This document shows, one piece after another, positions 1 to 6,997 of a stretch of DNA of 64,000 nucleotides. The stretch spans positions 1-64,000 of the forward strand of contig JALJPB010000006.1 in NCBI GenBank assembly GCA_022969175.1. The letters are read 5' to 3'. Both the position numbers and the translations under genes were made by a program. Origin of the DNA: Colwellia sp. (lineage in GTDB: Bacteria; Pseudomonadota; Gammaproteobacteria; Enterobacterales; Alteromonadaceae). Position 1 is the stretch's first letter. The number at the start of each line of letters is the position of its first letter. A model generated the notes under the pieces. The model worked only from the letters and a program-made list of their open reading frames with translations, was not told where the DNA came from and ran no database searches.

Positions 1-124
1 CATGGGGCTTACAAAACATATTATGCTAAAATCCCCCTTCAGCTTTATAAATGTGCACCAGATCTCATTTGTTTGACTGAGCGTAGTGAAACCCTACCGT
101 GATTAACTAATGAGGATACAAGAT

Positions 125-397
125 ATGAGTAAATTAAATGCTGAAGAGCGTAAAGCCCGAGACAACGAACGTTTTTCACAACGAGTCGATGAGCGCAGAG
201 TAAAAGGCGAAGATGTGGTTGCCTACGCACTTGCCAATAAGAAAGCCTATAAATTTCTGACTAAAGATGAAAAATACGAGCTTAAGCAAAGACAAATAGC
301 ACTTCAGAATGAAGTGCAACTTACAGAGCTAGAAAAGCTTAAGCTTAGAGATGAGCAAGAGTTAGAAAAGCTTCAAGCTGCATTTACCGAACAGTAA
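125..397 (+). CDS. Small charged coiled-coil protein, unknown function
   Basis: A 90-residue protein rich in Lys, Glu and Arg, with no signal peptide or membrane segment. Residues from about 45 to the end form a heptad-like Leu/Glu/Lys pattern that should make a coiled coil. I chose the ATG at 125 because GAGG at 112-115 sits 9 bases in front of it; the ATG at 110 overlaps that ribosome site. It ends just before a recombinase tail (400-489), so it may belong to a lost mobile element, but nothing in its own sequence shows a function. I do not recognise the family. Confidence 0.6.
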   Translation: MSKLNAEERKARDNERFSQRVDERRVKGEDVVAYALANKKAYKFLTKDEKYELKQRQIALQNEVQLTELEKLKLRDEQELEKLQAAFTEQ

Positions 398-399
398 AA

Positions 400-489
400 C
401 ACGATAAACAGCGATCGTTAAGTACCGTTCGTTATCTTGGTATCGAAGTCGATGACGCACTTGAACTGTCGGAAACTATAGATATTTAA
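400..489 (+). pseudogene. C-terminal remnant of a tyrosine recombinase/integrase
   Basis: Read in the frame ending at the TAA 487-489, the sequence translates to HDKQRSLSTVRYLGIEVDDA followed by LELSETIDI and stop. This resembles, from memory, the last residues of integrases in which the nucleophilic Tyr lies in a STVRYLG segment. A frame stop at the left and the lack of any upstream recombinase domain show that only the tail remains. It is too short for a gene call. It marks an old integration or deletion point at the left edge of the decayed stretch. Confidence 0.6.
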
Positions 490-623
490 ATCACAAATAA
501 CTCAGGAAGTATGGACGCTTCCTGCCACAAACCCGTCCATTTTCAGAATTAAAAAACGACCTCAGAATGGTCTGTTTAGATACGATATATAGACATTAAC
601 ATCAATAGATTTTTGAGCTGTTT

Positions 624-960
624 TTAGTGTTCATGAGACGTTGAACTACCTTCATATTGATAGTAAGCAAAGCCACCAAAGCGGCCGTTCACGTATTTGT
701 ATTGACATGACTTCAAAGTGATCATTGTTTACGTAACGAACTGAAAAAATTAATGTCTCGAAAGATACGATAGCGGACGTTCCCCACAGATGAGTATCTG
801 AGACTTTTGATGATGGCTTTTTGCCAATAAGTCGTTCAGTATGAGTGTGAACAAAGCCAACATTGCGGTCATAGAGCATCTTTATCACTCGACCAGCGTA
901 TGTAGGAATAGCATTTCTTTTTATCTGATGGCATAAAACAGTGCGCATTATTAAAGTCAT
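624..960 (-). pseudogene. Possible decayed small gene, two frames
   Basis: A reverse open frame (652-960, 102 codons) reads plausibly up to about 725 and then turns into Trp/Leu-rich sequence. A different reverse frame, 723-725 down to the stop at 624-626, encodes a 33-residue peptide containing KYVNGRFGGFAYYQYEG, which looks like real protein. One reading is a single gene with a frameshift near 710-730; another is a 33-residue peptide gene with no visible ribosome site. No family is recognised and the call is weak. Confidence 0.22.
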
Positions 961-989
961 TAGTTGATTTTAATGCTCTCATAATTAGC

Positions 990-1358
990 CTATTTGGACA
1001 ACGGACTATTTAAGCGCTGTAAATGTAAATGATACAAGTATTGTCCTAGCTTAAAAGCATCTACCGCTAATTTCTCACAAAATGAATAAAACTCAATAAT
1101 GTCACGGTTGAGTAGCTTGTGGACTATATGCGGTTCATCTTGTTGTAGTAATTGGATTATGACTTTTGATGGATGGTTCGATAATCGAACTTGTTTTATT
1201 GTTAGTGGTGTAAGGCTTTGTAGCATAACTTGGCTTATTGGATATGAGTGAAAAGCACAAGTTAATGTCGGGTTACTGGTTTGAGCAACCGAAATGGATT
1301 GAACGAAGTAAATTACAGGCAATAAAAAAGCACCAGCGAATGGTGCTTTGTTTAACAA
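990..1358 (-). CDS. Doubtful ORF, unknown
   Basis: Open frame of 122 codons whose first codons lie inside the terminator of the PEP-CTERM gene, so the annotated first ATG is unlikely to be used. An internal ATG at MLQSLTP lacks a clear ribosome site. The C-terminal half (IIQLLQQDEPHIVHKLLNRD and on) has helical, amphipathic character that looks more protein-like than a chance frame. It could be a fragment of a decayed gene. I do not recognise it. Confidence 0.25.
   Translation of the reverse strand: MLNKAPFAGAFLLPVIYFVQSISVAQTSNPTLTCAFHSYPISQVMLQSLTPLTIKQVRLSNHPSKVIIQLLQQDEPHIVHKLLNRDIIEFYSFCEKLAVDAFKLGQYLYHLHLQRLNSPLSK
1322..1349 (-). terminator. Rho-independent terminator of the PEP-CTERM gene
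   Basis: On the reverse strand an 8-bp perfect stem (AAGCACCA / TGGTGCTT, 1328-1335 and 1341-1348) with a 5-base loop is followed by a run of T. It begins about 20 bases past the stop of the gene ending at 1371. Confidence 0.85.
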
Positions 1359-1370
1359 TGAACAGTTAGT

Positions 1371-1994
1371 TTACTGTTTCTTAAATCTACGTGATGCTAA
1401 ACCCATAATACCTAATGCGAAGATTGCAAGGGTTGAAGGCTCTGGGACGGAAGTAGCAGTATAGGCTCGTATATTATCTACGGTAATGCCTTGTGTTTGA
1501 ACGAATTGTGTCAAATTCAGCAGTTCGTTTCCGCTACCGATCCAGCCAACAAAACTATTAGTTTGACCACCATTCGCACCGTAGCTTGGACTAGTATCGG
1601 TTCCTAAAGTGTGAATAAAGTCTATTGTTTGGATAACTTCATTACCGAAATTAAACGATAGTGCGTTCAACCCCAATGATGTATTGCCAAGGCCGCGAAT
1701 TATTGCGTTCGAATTTGATTGCCCCGGCTGTAGCCAAGCCAAACCAGTAGGAGCAACGTTTATAATAGATGAATTACCCCCATCTACCATTTCGGCCTGC
1801 CCACCTCCGATTCCAAGTGGATCAGCTGAAGGTCCTAGTAGGAAGCTCTCAAAGTCTTCAGTCCACGCTGACGTTAAGCCCAATGTCGCAGCATCGAAAG
1901 CAGCCTGATTGGTATATATCAATCCAGCATTAGCGAAACCGCTCACAGATAATACCAAACCAGCAGCAGCTGCTTTTAACATTTTTAAGTTCAT
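1371..1994 (-). CDS. PEP-CTERM sorting-domain secreted protein
   Basis: A 207-residue exported protein. Residues 1-23 are a signal peptide (MNLKMLKAAAAGLVL..., cleavage after FANA). The body is Gly/Asn/Ser-rich and has no enzyme motif that I recognise. The end is a classic PEP-CTERM tail: VPEPST, a hydrophobic helix, then SRRFKK. In this family the tail is processed by an exosortase (none in the window), and such proteins are often tied to exopolysaccharide or biofilm. I moved the start from the upstream ATG at 2081 to 1994 because the upstream 29 codons are not signal-like and AAAGGAATTCAAT lies directly before the chosen ATG. Sorting signal is certain; function is unknown. Confidence 0.85.
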   Translation of the reverse strand: MNLKMLKAAAAGLVLSVSGFANAGLIYTNQAAFDAATLGLTSAWTEDFESFLLGPSADPLGIGGGQAEMVDGGNSSIINVAPTGLAWLQPGQSNSNAIIRGLGNTSLGLNALSFNFGNEVIQTIDFIHTLGTDTSPSYGANGGQTNSFVGWIGSGNELLNLTQFVQTQGITVDNIRAYTATSVPEPSTLAIFALGIMGLASRRFKKQ

Positions 1995-2218
1995 ATTGAA
2001 TTCCTTTGCAATACATTCCTTGAAATAGGAAGGTGTTGTTTTTGTTATTTCTAACTGTACATATACATATACATAAATCATACCAAAGATAAAAATCCTT
2101 TTTTTTCAATACGATAGTGGTTATGTGTGAATTATCCAAATTAAATCTGTAAAAAAGTCGGACACTTATCCAATCATAATTCACTAATTTGTTTACATTT
2201 AATTAACAAGCGCAATTA

Positions 2219-2248
2219 TTGCCACCTACCCAAACATTCCTGTATAAT
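2219..2248 (+). promoter_or_regulatory. Sigma70-type promoter, duplicated rimO promoter
   Basis: TTGCCA at 2219-2224, an 18-base spacer and a perfect TATAAT at 2243-2248. It stands about 120 bases in front of the truncated rimO leader and was probably copied along with it. Confidence 0.55.
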
Positions 2249-2366
2249 CCCGCGCATTAAACAACCGCCTAAGCAAACACACCAAGTTAGCCATAAAGAC
2301 AGTTAAACCACCAATTATGACGCTTTTACCTGTAGGTTTGAGCCATTTAAAGCGGCAGAGCAATAT

Positions 2367-2531
2367 ATGACCGTAGAGCAATTCGACCCAAGCCAAACCA
2401 CCACGCTAGACATACCATCTAAAATGATTGAAGAGCAACATCAAAAGACTGTTAATGCAAATACAGACTCAAATCGCGTTGCAAAGGTAGGCTTTGTGAG
2501 TCTCGGTTGACCAAAGAGCTTAGTAAATCTA
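2367..2531 (+). pseudogene. rimO: Truncated rimO 5' fragment (ribosomal protein S12 methylthiotransferase)
   Basis: The frame from ATG 2367 gives a 47-residue peptide with a low-complexity leader (MTVEQFDPSQTTTLD...) ending in AKVGFVSLG, then TGA at 2508-2510, then PKSLVN. RimO proteins begin their radical-SAM methylthiotransferase part with [20 protein letters not shown]. So the first cluster cysteine codon has become a stop, N and D have changed, and similarity ends by about 2530. The promoter in front is also present. This is a dead partial copy. The working rimO must be elsewhere in the genome. Confidence 0.75.
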
Positions 2532-3027
2532 TAGTGAATGCCACAGTCGGCTTTGAGCTTAAACCAGCCCCACAAACGAGCAGTGAATTTCGATTAGTAT
2601 TACCCTAAATATCATCATGGCTTTGCAAAGGTTTAATGTCAGCTTATGGCTAATCAGTTGACCTAAAGAATAGTTAGTAGTTAATGTCTCCAATGCGCAC
2701 ATAGTGATCGTTACCAGCCTAACCGTGAATGACGGCTATGGTGACTAAGTTGGTTATTAATTAAGATAAATTCATATCTAAATTATGTCGGCATTGTGGC
2801 TTGAGTTACCCTTACAATTATGAAATTTATTGTTACCACCAATAAATATACCGCTCTATTTAGATTCATATGGATAAACTTTATTGTCGCTGCATAGTAC
2901 TCACCCTTATAGTTTTTGAACTCAATAAAACTTAGAGGTGTTTTTGAAAATGATAAAGAAAGGACGCTAGATTATTAATAAAATTTAGTGCCCTTATTTT
3001 CTGCTTAACTTTCTGATTTATTTTTGT
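2532..3027 (+). other. Gene-poor stretch with one possible gene tail
   Basis: No convincing gene. A forward frame from about 2507 to the TAA at 2606-2608 (LTKELSKSIVNATVGFELKP then APQTSSEFRLVLP) has the look of a protein C-terminus and runs on directly from the rimO fragment in another frame. It may be the end of a second gene joined by deletion. The rest, 2609-3027, is AT-rich and holds nothing that I can name. Confidence 0.4.
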
Positions 3028-3486
3028 TTAGTTAGGTGCTGTGTCGTACCAAATTGCGTATTTATCTCCTTGCCATTTGAGCAATTGAAATAAATATGCC
3101 AGGGCAAGCATTATTAGCCCACCCTCAAGTGCTGCTGGACTAATAAGTCCTAAGCAACAAAATATAAAGCCGCTGATATGTGAAACAACTTCAATACGCA
3201 CGGTAGAACGCCTAGTGGGTTTGGTATTTAAAAAATTGAGGGCGAACCAGCATTTTACTAAAAAGGGTAAGCGGCTCCAGTTATCTGAACTTTTGTCTAT
3301 CATAAATTTCTCCTGATTCAAGGTTGAAATATCAACATCAAGTGCAGCAGATAAGCATTTAAGTGATTCAATACTGGCATTATGGCCACTTTCAATACGC
3401 TGGATGGTTCTAACATTTAATCCAGACATTTGAGCGAGTTGCTCTTGTGAAAAGTGGCGACTGATACGCAGTTCTTTAAGAATCAT
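3028..3486 (-). CDS. XRE-family regulator with membrane-like C-terminus
   Basis: A 152-residue protein. Residues 1-55 are a helix-turn-helix of the Cro/C1 type (LRISRHFSQEQLAQMSGLNV, then RTIQRIESG) and should bind DNA. Residues 100-140 are hydrophobic and look like two short membrane segments around SHISGFIFCCLGLISPAAL and IMLALAYLFQLL. This layout is common in small membrane-tethered XRE regulators of marine gammaproteobacteria. It is divergent from the Fur-box operon, with the GTCGG hairpin in the space between. It might regulate itself, but its target is not shown by the sequence. Confidence 0.8.
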   Translation of the reverse strand: MILKELRISRHFSQEQLAQMSGLNVRTIQRIESGHNASIESLKCLSAALDVDISTLNQEKFMIDKSSDNWSRLPFLVKCWFALNFLNTKPTRRSTVRIEVVSHISGFIFCCLGLISPAALEGGLIMLALAYLFQLLKWQGDKYAIWYDTAPN

Positions 3487-3584
3487 TAAATAATTTCCTC
3501 TGTACTTATACCAAACAGCTAATCAATTATCCGTTTTAGTATTTAATGGCAATATGTGAATCACAAGTATTGATTGAATTGTAC

Positions 3585-3613
3585 AATGTCGGTGACGAAT
3601 TCTCCCCGACATT
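3585..3613. promoter_or_regulatory. Inverted repeat, candidate operator
   Basis: AATGTCGG (3585-3592) and CCGACATT (3606-3613) form a perfect 8-bp inverted repeat with a 13-base centre; a further CCCGAC follows at about 3616-3621. It lies 100 bases upstream of the XRE gene. Autoregulation by that protein is an inference. Confidence 0.4.
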
Positions 3614-3730
3614 CCCCCGACACCTAGAAAATAGCTACTAACTAACCGCTTCACCATTTTATTAATATGATAAATAGCAGTAAATATAAATTAAATAGAC
3701 AAAAAAGATCAATTCATTGGATAAATTAAC

Positions 3731-3762
3731 TTGCAAACACAAATGAGAATGATTATCATTTG
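3731..3762 (+). promoter_or_regulatory. Promoter overlapped by a Fur box
   Basis: TTGCAA (3731-3736), a 17-base spacer and TATCAT (3754-3759) form a promoter. Over the spacer and -10 lies GAGAATGATTATCATTTGT (3744-3762), matching the classic Fur consensus at about 14 of 19 positions. A wider inverted repeat, CAAATGA (3740-3746) with TCATTTG (3756-3762), frames it. Iron-loaded Fur bound here would block the -10, so the downstream NiSOD operon should be on when iron is scarce. Confidence 0.75.
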
Positions 3763-3795
3763 TGTGAATTGAATTGTACTTATAAAGAAATACCA

Positions 3796-4236
3796 ATGAC
3801 CATAACTAAATTGATCTGCTTTTACCTACTATTTTGTTCGTCTTTAATAAACGCTCAAGAGCACATAGTCCACTTAAAAACGATGGGGACTAACGGTAAA
3901 ATGATGGTGTTTGAACCAATTTTATCAAAAATATCAGTTGGCGATACCGTTAATTTTATCCCTAGCGATGCATCACACAATGCAGAGTCTTTTTCTGTAC
4001 CTACTGAAAAATCGACCTTTAAGACGCCATATGGCAAGGCAACTAAAATCACTTTTAATGAAGAGGGCATAGTACTAGTAAAATGTTTACCCCATTTTTC
4101 CTTAGGCATGATTGGCATTATTGTGATTGGAGAAAATGTTGATAAAAAGAAGGCTGTTAGTGATTGGCAGACTATTAGAGCTGGTGTGGCTATCAATAAA
4201 GAAGTTATAGATCAGGCATTAGCCCAAATAAAATAA
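3796..4236 (+). CDS. Pseudoazurin-like periplasmic cupredoxin
   Basis: A 146-residue blue copper protein. The first 20 residues are a signal peptide (cleavage after LINA), so it acts in the periplasm as a one-electron carrier. The copper ligands are visible: His61 in SHNAES, then Cys97, His100 and Met105 in KCLPHFSLGM, the C-x2-H-x4-M spacing of pseudoazurin. The length fits that family. I use ATG 3796; the TTG 36 bases earlier lies inside the Fur box and would put sequence in front of the signal peptide. It is the first gene of the Fur-controlled operon. Its redox partner is unknown; the link with superoxide removal is inferred from position only. Confidence 0.85.
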   Translation: MTITKLICFYLLFCSSLINAQEHIVHLKTMGTNGKMMVFEPILSKISVGDTVNFIPSDASHNAESFSVPTEKSTFKTPYGKATKITFNEEGIVLVKCLPHFSLGMIGIIVIGENVDKKKAVSDWQTIRAGVAINKEVIDQALAQIK

Positions 4237-4254
4237 CGATAACTAACTTAACAA

Positions 4255-4698
4255 ATGGATGAAGAATTTATGCAACAATGGCAAACCTTATTAACAGACG
4301 GTAATGACTGTTTTGATAATGAAAATTGGTTACAGGCAGAATATTGTTATAAAGAAGCCGCCTTTCATCTTGATACTTTATGGTCTGCTGATTCAAAAAA
4401 TATTCAGCTTCTTATGGCGTGGATATGTGCATTACATAATTTAGCGTCTTTATTTGAAGCTCAAGATAATCCTGACTTGTCTTTGCAATATTTATTAATT
4501 CCGCACGATAAAATGCTATCTATCAGTATTGCTCCAGAAGAGTGTGAAGACCTGAAACTTATTGCTGCTAATGCTCTTAAAATTACTTTTTCGCCGATTT
4601 TGATGTTTTCTAAACGATACCCTATGTGCCCTAAGTGTACAAAATCTTTGAAAAAATTCAAAGACAACCTAGATCAGGATTCAAGCAACTTGCATTAA
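4255..4698 (+). CDS. TPR-like cytoplasmic protein, unknown function
   Basis: A 147-residue helical protein lacking a signal peptide. Residues 10-80 resemble one to two tetratricopeptide repeats (GNDCFDNENWLQAEYCYKEA, with a following LMAWICALHNLASLFEAQ), as in proteins that hold partner proteins. Near the end, PMCPKCTKSL gives a CxxC pair that might bind metal. It lies 18 bases after the cupredoxin gene and 25 before the next, so it is co-transcribed. The start could instead be the ATG at 4270, which has GAAGAA in front. It may help metal loading or assembly of the operon's enzymes; that is inference. Confidence 0.65.
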   Translation: MDEEFMQQWQTLLTDGNDCFDNENWLQAEYCYKEAAFHLDTLWSADSKNIQLLMAWICALHNLASLFEAQDNPDLSLQYLLIPHDKMLSISIAPEECEDLKLIAANALKITFSPILMFSKRYPMCPKCTKSLKKFKDNLDQDSSNLH

Positions 4699-4723
4699 CT
4701 TTATATTTAATAAGGACGATAAA

Positions 4724-4945
4724 ATGAAAGTAAAACAAATAATAGTAGCGATCTTCTTTAGCTGTTTTAGTGCCATATCATTTGCGCATGAAGGACATGA
4801 TCATAATACTTTTTCAGCGGTATTTATTCATTTGTTATGGCTTGCCCCTGCAATGATTGTGGCGACTGTTATCTATAGCAATATTTTGAAAAAAAGCTAT
4901 GGCATGAAATCAGCTAGCCATGAAAAAAATATTGAGGTGTCGTAA
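4724..4945 (+). CDS. Small exported His-rich single-helix membrane protein
   Basis: A 73-residue protein. Residues 1-21 are a signal peptide ending in SFA. Cleavage there would leave a mature N-terminus HEGHDH, a metal-binding pattern that starts with His. A second hydrophobic helix (residues 32-52, FIHLLWLAPAMIVATVIYSN) anchors it in the inner membrane with a short cytoplasmic tail. AAGGACG precedes the ATG. It sits two bases upstream of the nickel superoxide dismutase gene, so a role in nickel or copper capture for that enzyme is attractive but unproven. No family is recognised. Confidence 0.7.
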   Translation: MKVKQIIVAIFFSCFSAISFAHEGHDHNTFSAVFIHLLWLAPAMIVATVIYSNILKKSYGMKSASHEKNIEVS

Positions 4946-4947
4946 CT

Positions 4948-5451
4948 ATGTTATATGAACTAATTAAAAAACTAGACAATAAAATGCATTTTTCAACGGT
5001 CTCTGCTCACTGTGATATTCCTTGTAAAATTTATGATCCTATCACGGCACAGATAGCCACCTTAACTATGATTAGAATGGTTGATTTATTAGTTGAATTG
5101 CAAAATAAAGCCAAGTTAACCACAGAAGAACAAGCTCAATTCACCCGATTAGTTGCTCAAAAAGAGCACCATGGTATTAAGGTCAAAGAAGAAATTACCG
5201 TTATTTGGGGCGATTTTATCAAAGAGCCTCAATTAATAAAATTTCCTGAACTGCACTCTTTAGTTCATAGCATTATGTTAGAAGCATCTAAAGCCAAGCA
5301 GCATATTAATAAAGAAATAGCCTTGTCTTTGTTATCTAAGGTCAATCGATTTGCTGAAATATTTTGGCATTGCAAAGACATTGAAACATATTCCGCGCAA
5401 TGCCCATATCCACCAGAGCAATCCCTAATTTATCCTTTTTTAAACCAATGA
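4948..5451 (+). CDS. sodN: Nickel superoxide dismutase precursor
   Basis: Converts superoxide to peroxide and oxygen with a nickel centre. After a 20-residue leader the protein reads HCDIPCKIYDP (residues 21-31). This is the nickel hook of the family (HCDLPCGVYDP): His1, Cys2 and Cys6 bind nickel and Tyr9 lies in the active site once the leader is cut. The usual Gly7 is Lys here. The helical body that follows (for example IATLTMIRMVDLLVEL) fits the four-helix fold. At 167 residues it is somewhat longer than typical precursors, the surplus being at the C-terminus. Its stop overlaps the start of the peptidase gene (ATGA), the pairing seen in known sodN loci. The leader lacks an export signal, so the enzyme is probably cytoplasmic. 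Confidence 0.9.
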   Translation: MLYELIKKLDNKMHFSTVSAHCDIPCKIYDPITAQIATLTMIRMVDLLVELQNKAKLTTEEQAQFTRLVAQKEHHGIKVKEEITVIWGDFIKEPQLIKFPELHSLVHSIMLEASKAKQHINKEIALSLLSKVNRFAEIFWHCKDIETYSAQCPYPPEQSLIYPFLNQ

Positions 5452-5750
5452 AAATTTGGGGGATTAAAATATGGCGAGTGACAGGACACAGTATGTTTCC
5501 TCGAATTCCCCAATACAGTTATGTTTTGGCAATTCACTGGTTCCGTTATCGTAAAATAAAACCAAAGCACACTATATTGATTGACCACCCTAAACATGGC
5601 TTGTTAATAAAGACGGTGGCATTTGTTGATAAAAACTCATTAGTTTGGTGCAAGGGCGAAAACCCCTCTAGCATCCGAGTTGAAGAACTCGGCCCGGTGA
5701 ATAGTAAACAAATCATCGGACAAGTGATTAAAATTTTTAAAAAACATTAA
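5448..5750 (+). CDS. Nickel-type SOD maturation peptidase (S24/S26-like)
   Basis: A 100-residue serine peptidase of the signal-peptidase/LexA fold. Ser15 in VTGHSMFP and Lys55 in LLIKTVAF match the catalytic Ser/Lys dyad. Small peptidases of this kind lie beside sodN in many bacteria and are thought to remove the leader so that His1 of the nickel hook is exposed. The ATG at 5448 overlaps the sodN stop, implying translational coupling; the longer frame from 5400 would lie inside sodN. There is no N-terminal membrane anchor, in keeping with a cytoplasmic substrate. Confidence 0.88.
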   Translation: MKIWGIKIWRVTGHSMFPRIPQYSYVLAIHWFRYRKIKPKHTILIDHPKHGLLIKTVAFVDKNSLVWCKGENPSSIRVEELGPVNSKQIIGQVIKIFKKH

Positions 5751-5800
5751 AAACGCTTCAAAATAATGAAGCAAGAACCGAGTTATTGGACATTGAGTTT

Positions 5801-6994
5801 ATGGTACTAAGTCAAAGATTGATTGACGCGCAAATATTAATTCGTAGTTTATGTTTAACCCACAAACGACTTTTATTACCGGTAATTATATGCGTTTTGC
5901 TGTTAACAAAGAGTACTCATGCTCTGACCATTAATGTTTTGTCTGATGCTTTTTGGCAAGTTTCTGCTTATGTTGCTGCTAGTTTAGCGATATACCATTA
6001 TCTGGCGAGTATTATTAGCCAATACAAATGGCTTGTTAATGTTCATGCCAATAACAGTAAATACCAAGTGGTTGCCGCTAGCCTTATGGGAGCCATACCT
6101 GGTTGTGGTGGAGCTATTGTTATTATCACCCAATTTGTTCAGGGCAAGTTTTCATTCGGCGCAGTTGTTGCGGTATTAACTGCAACAATGGGAGATGCTG
6201 CTTTTCTTTTATTAGCAGCGCAACCTAGTGTTGGCTTATTCGTTCTTAGCATTGGGGTCGTGGTCGGTATTATTTCCGGTTGGTGTGTTGATAGCATCCA
6301 TGGTGATAAATTTTTGCGCCCAGAACAACACGAAAAAGGGACAAGGGCGACTTGCAAACAAGGGTTAAATACAAAGATATCAGCACCAATAAAGTTACAA
6401 GGAGTGTTTTGGCAATGGGCACTTTTACCCTCAGGTGTTATCGCCGTTTTATTTTCCTTTCAAGTGAATGTAGATCAATTTTTCAAGCTAGCTGCAGGCA
6501 CAATAAATAATATTGGTGCATGTGCTGCAGTTATTGCGATGATTTTATGGGCTTTGTCTAGAGAAGTTACTAGTTATCAGTCACTTGTCTCTGAAGATTT
6601 GGCGATTAATACTCGGAATCTATTTCAAAAAGTAGCACAAGATACTAACTTTGTTGCCAGTTGGGTGATTTTAGCCTTCTTAATGTTTGAATTGTTTATG
6701 CTTTTTTCAGGACTAGACTTAGGTAAAGTTTTTTCTCAATGGGGTAACTTAACGCCGTTACTGGCAGTCATTATTGGCTTACTACCTGGGTGTGGGCCAC
6801 AAATAATCACTACAAGCTTATATTTGTCAGGCACTATTCCCTTGTCTGCCCAACTAGGTAACGCAATTAGTAATGATGGCGATGCCTTGTTTCCGGCAAT
6901 CGCCATGGCGCCTAAAATGGCACTAATCGCCACTTTGTATTCAGCTATCCCGGCAGTTATTGTCGCTTATGGCTACCTCTATCTTTTTGAGTAA
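5801..6994 (+). CDS. Putative ten-helix metal permease (ArsP_2/DUF2899-type)
   Basis: A 397-residue inner-membrane protein with about ten hydrophobic helices in two halves. Each half has a matching motif, MGAIPGCGGA near residue 100 and IGLLPGCGPQ near residue 330, which suggests an internal duplication and a Cys in the transport path. This fits the family annotated as a putative manganese or heavy-metal transporter. It closes the Fur-controlled NiSOD operon, 50 bases after the peptidase gene; a short hairpin (GCTTCA/TGAAGC near 5755-5772) lies between. I favour ATG 5801 over the TTG at 5786. Substrate and direction of transport cannot be told from sequence. Confidence 0.75.
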   Translation: MVLSQRLIDAQILIRSLCLTHKRLLLPVIICVLLLTKSTHALTINVLSDAFWQVSAYVAASLAIYHYLASIISQYKWLVNVHANNSKYQVVAASLMGAIPGCGGAIVIITQFVQGKFSFGAVVAVLTATMGDAAFLLLAAQPSVGLFVLSIGVVVGIISGWCVDSIHGDKFLRPEQHEKGTRATCKQGLNTKISAPIKLQGVFWQWALLPSGVIAVLFSFQVNVDQFFKLAAGTINNIGACAAVIAMILWALSREVTSYQSLVSEDLAINTRNLFQKVAQDTNFVASWVILAFLMFELFMLFSGLDLGKVFSQWGNLTPLLAVIIGLLPGCGPQIITTSLYLSGTIPLSAQLGNAISNDGDALFPAIAMAPKMALIATLYSAIPAVIVAYGYLYLFE

Positions 6995-6997
6995 GCT

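Noticed and set aside
1684-1908. Forward frame opposite the PEP-CTERM gene
   Set aside because: It is the antisense shadow of a gene with a clear signal peptide, sorting tail, ribosome site and terminator.
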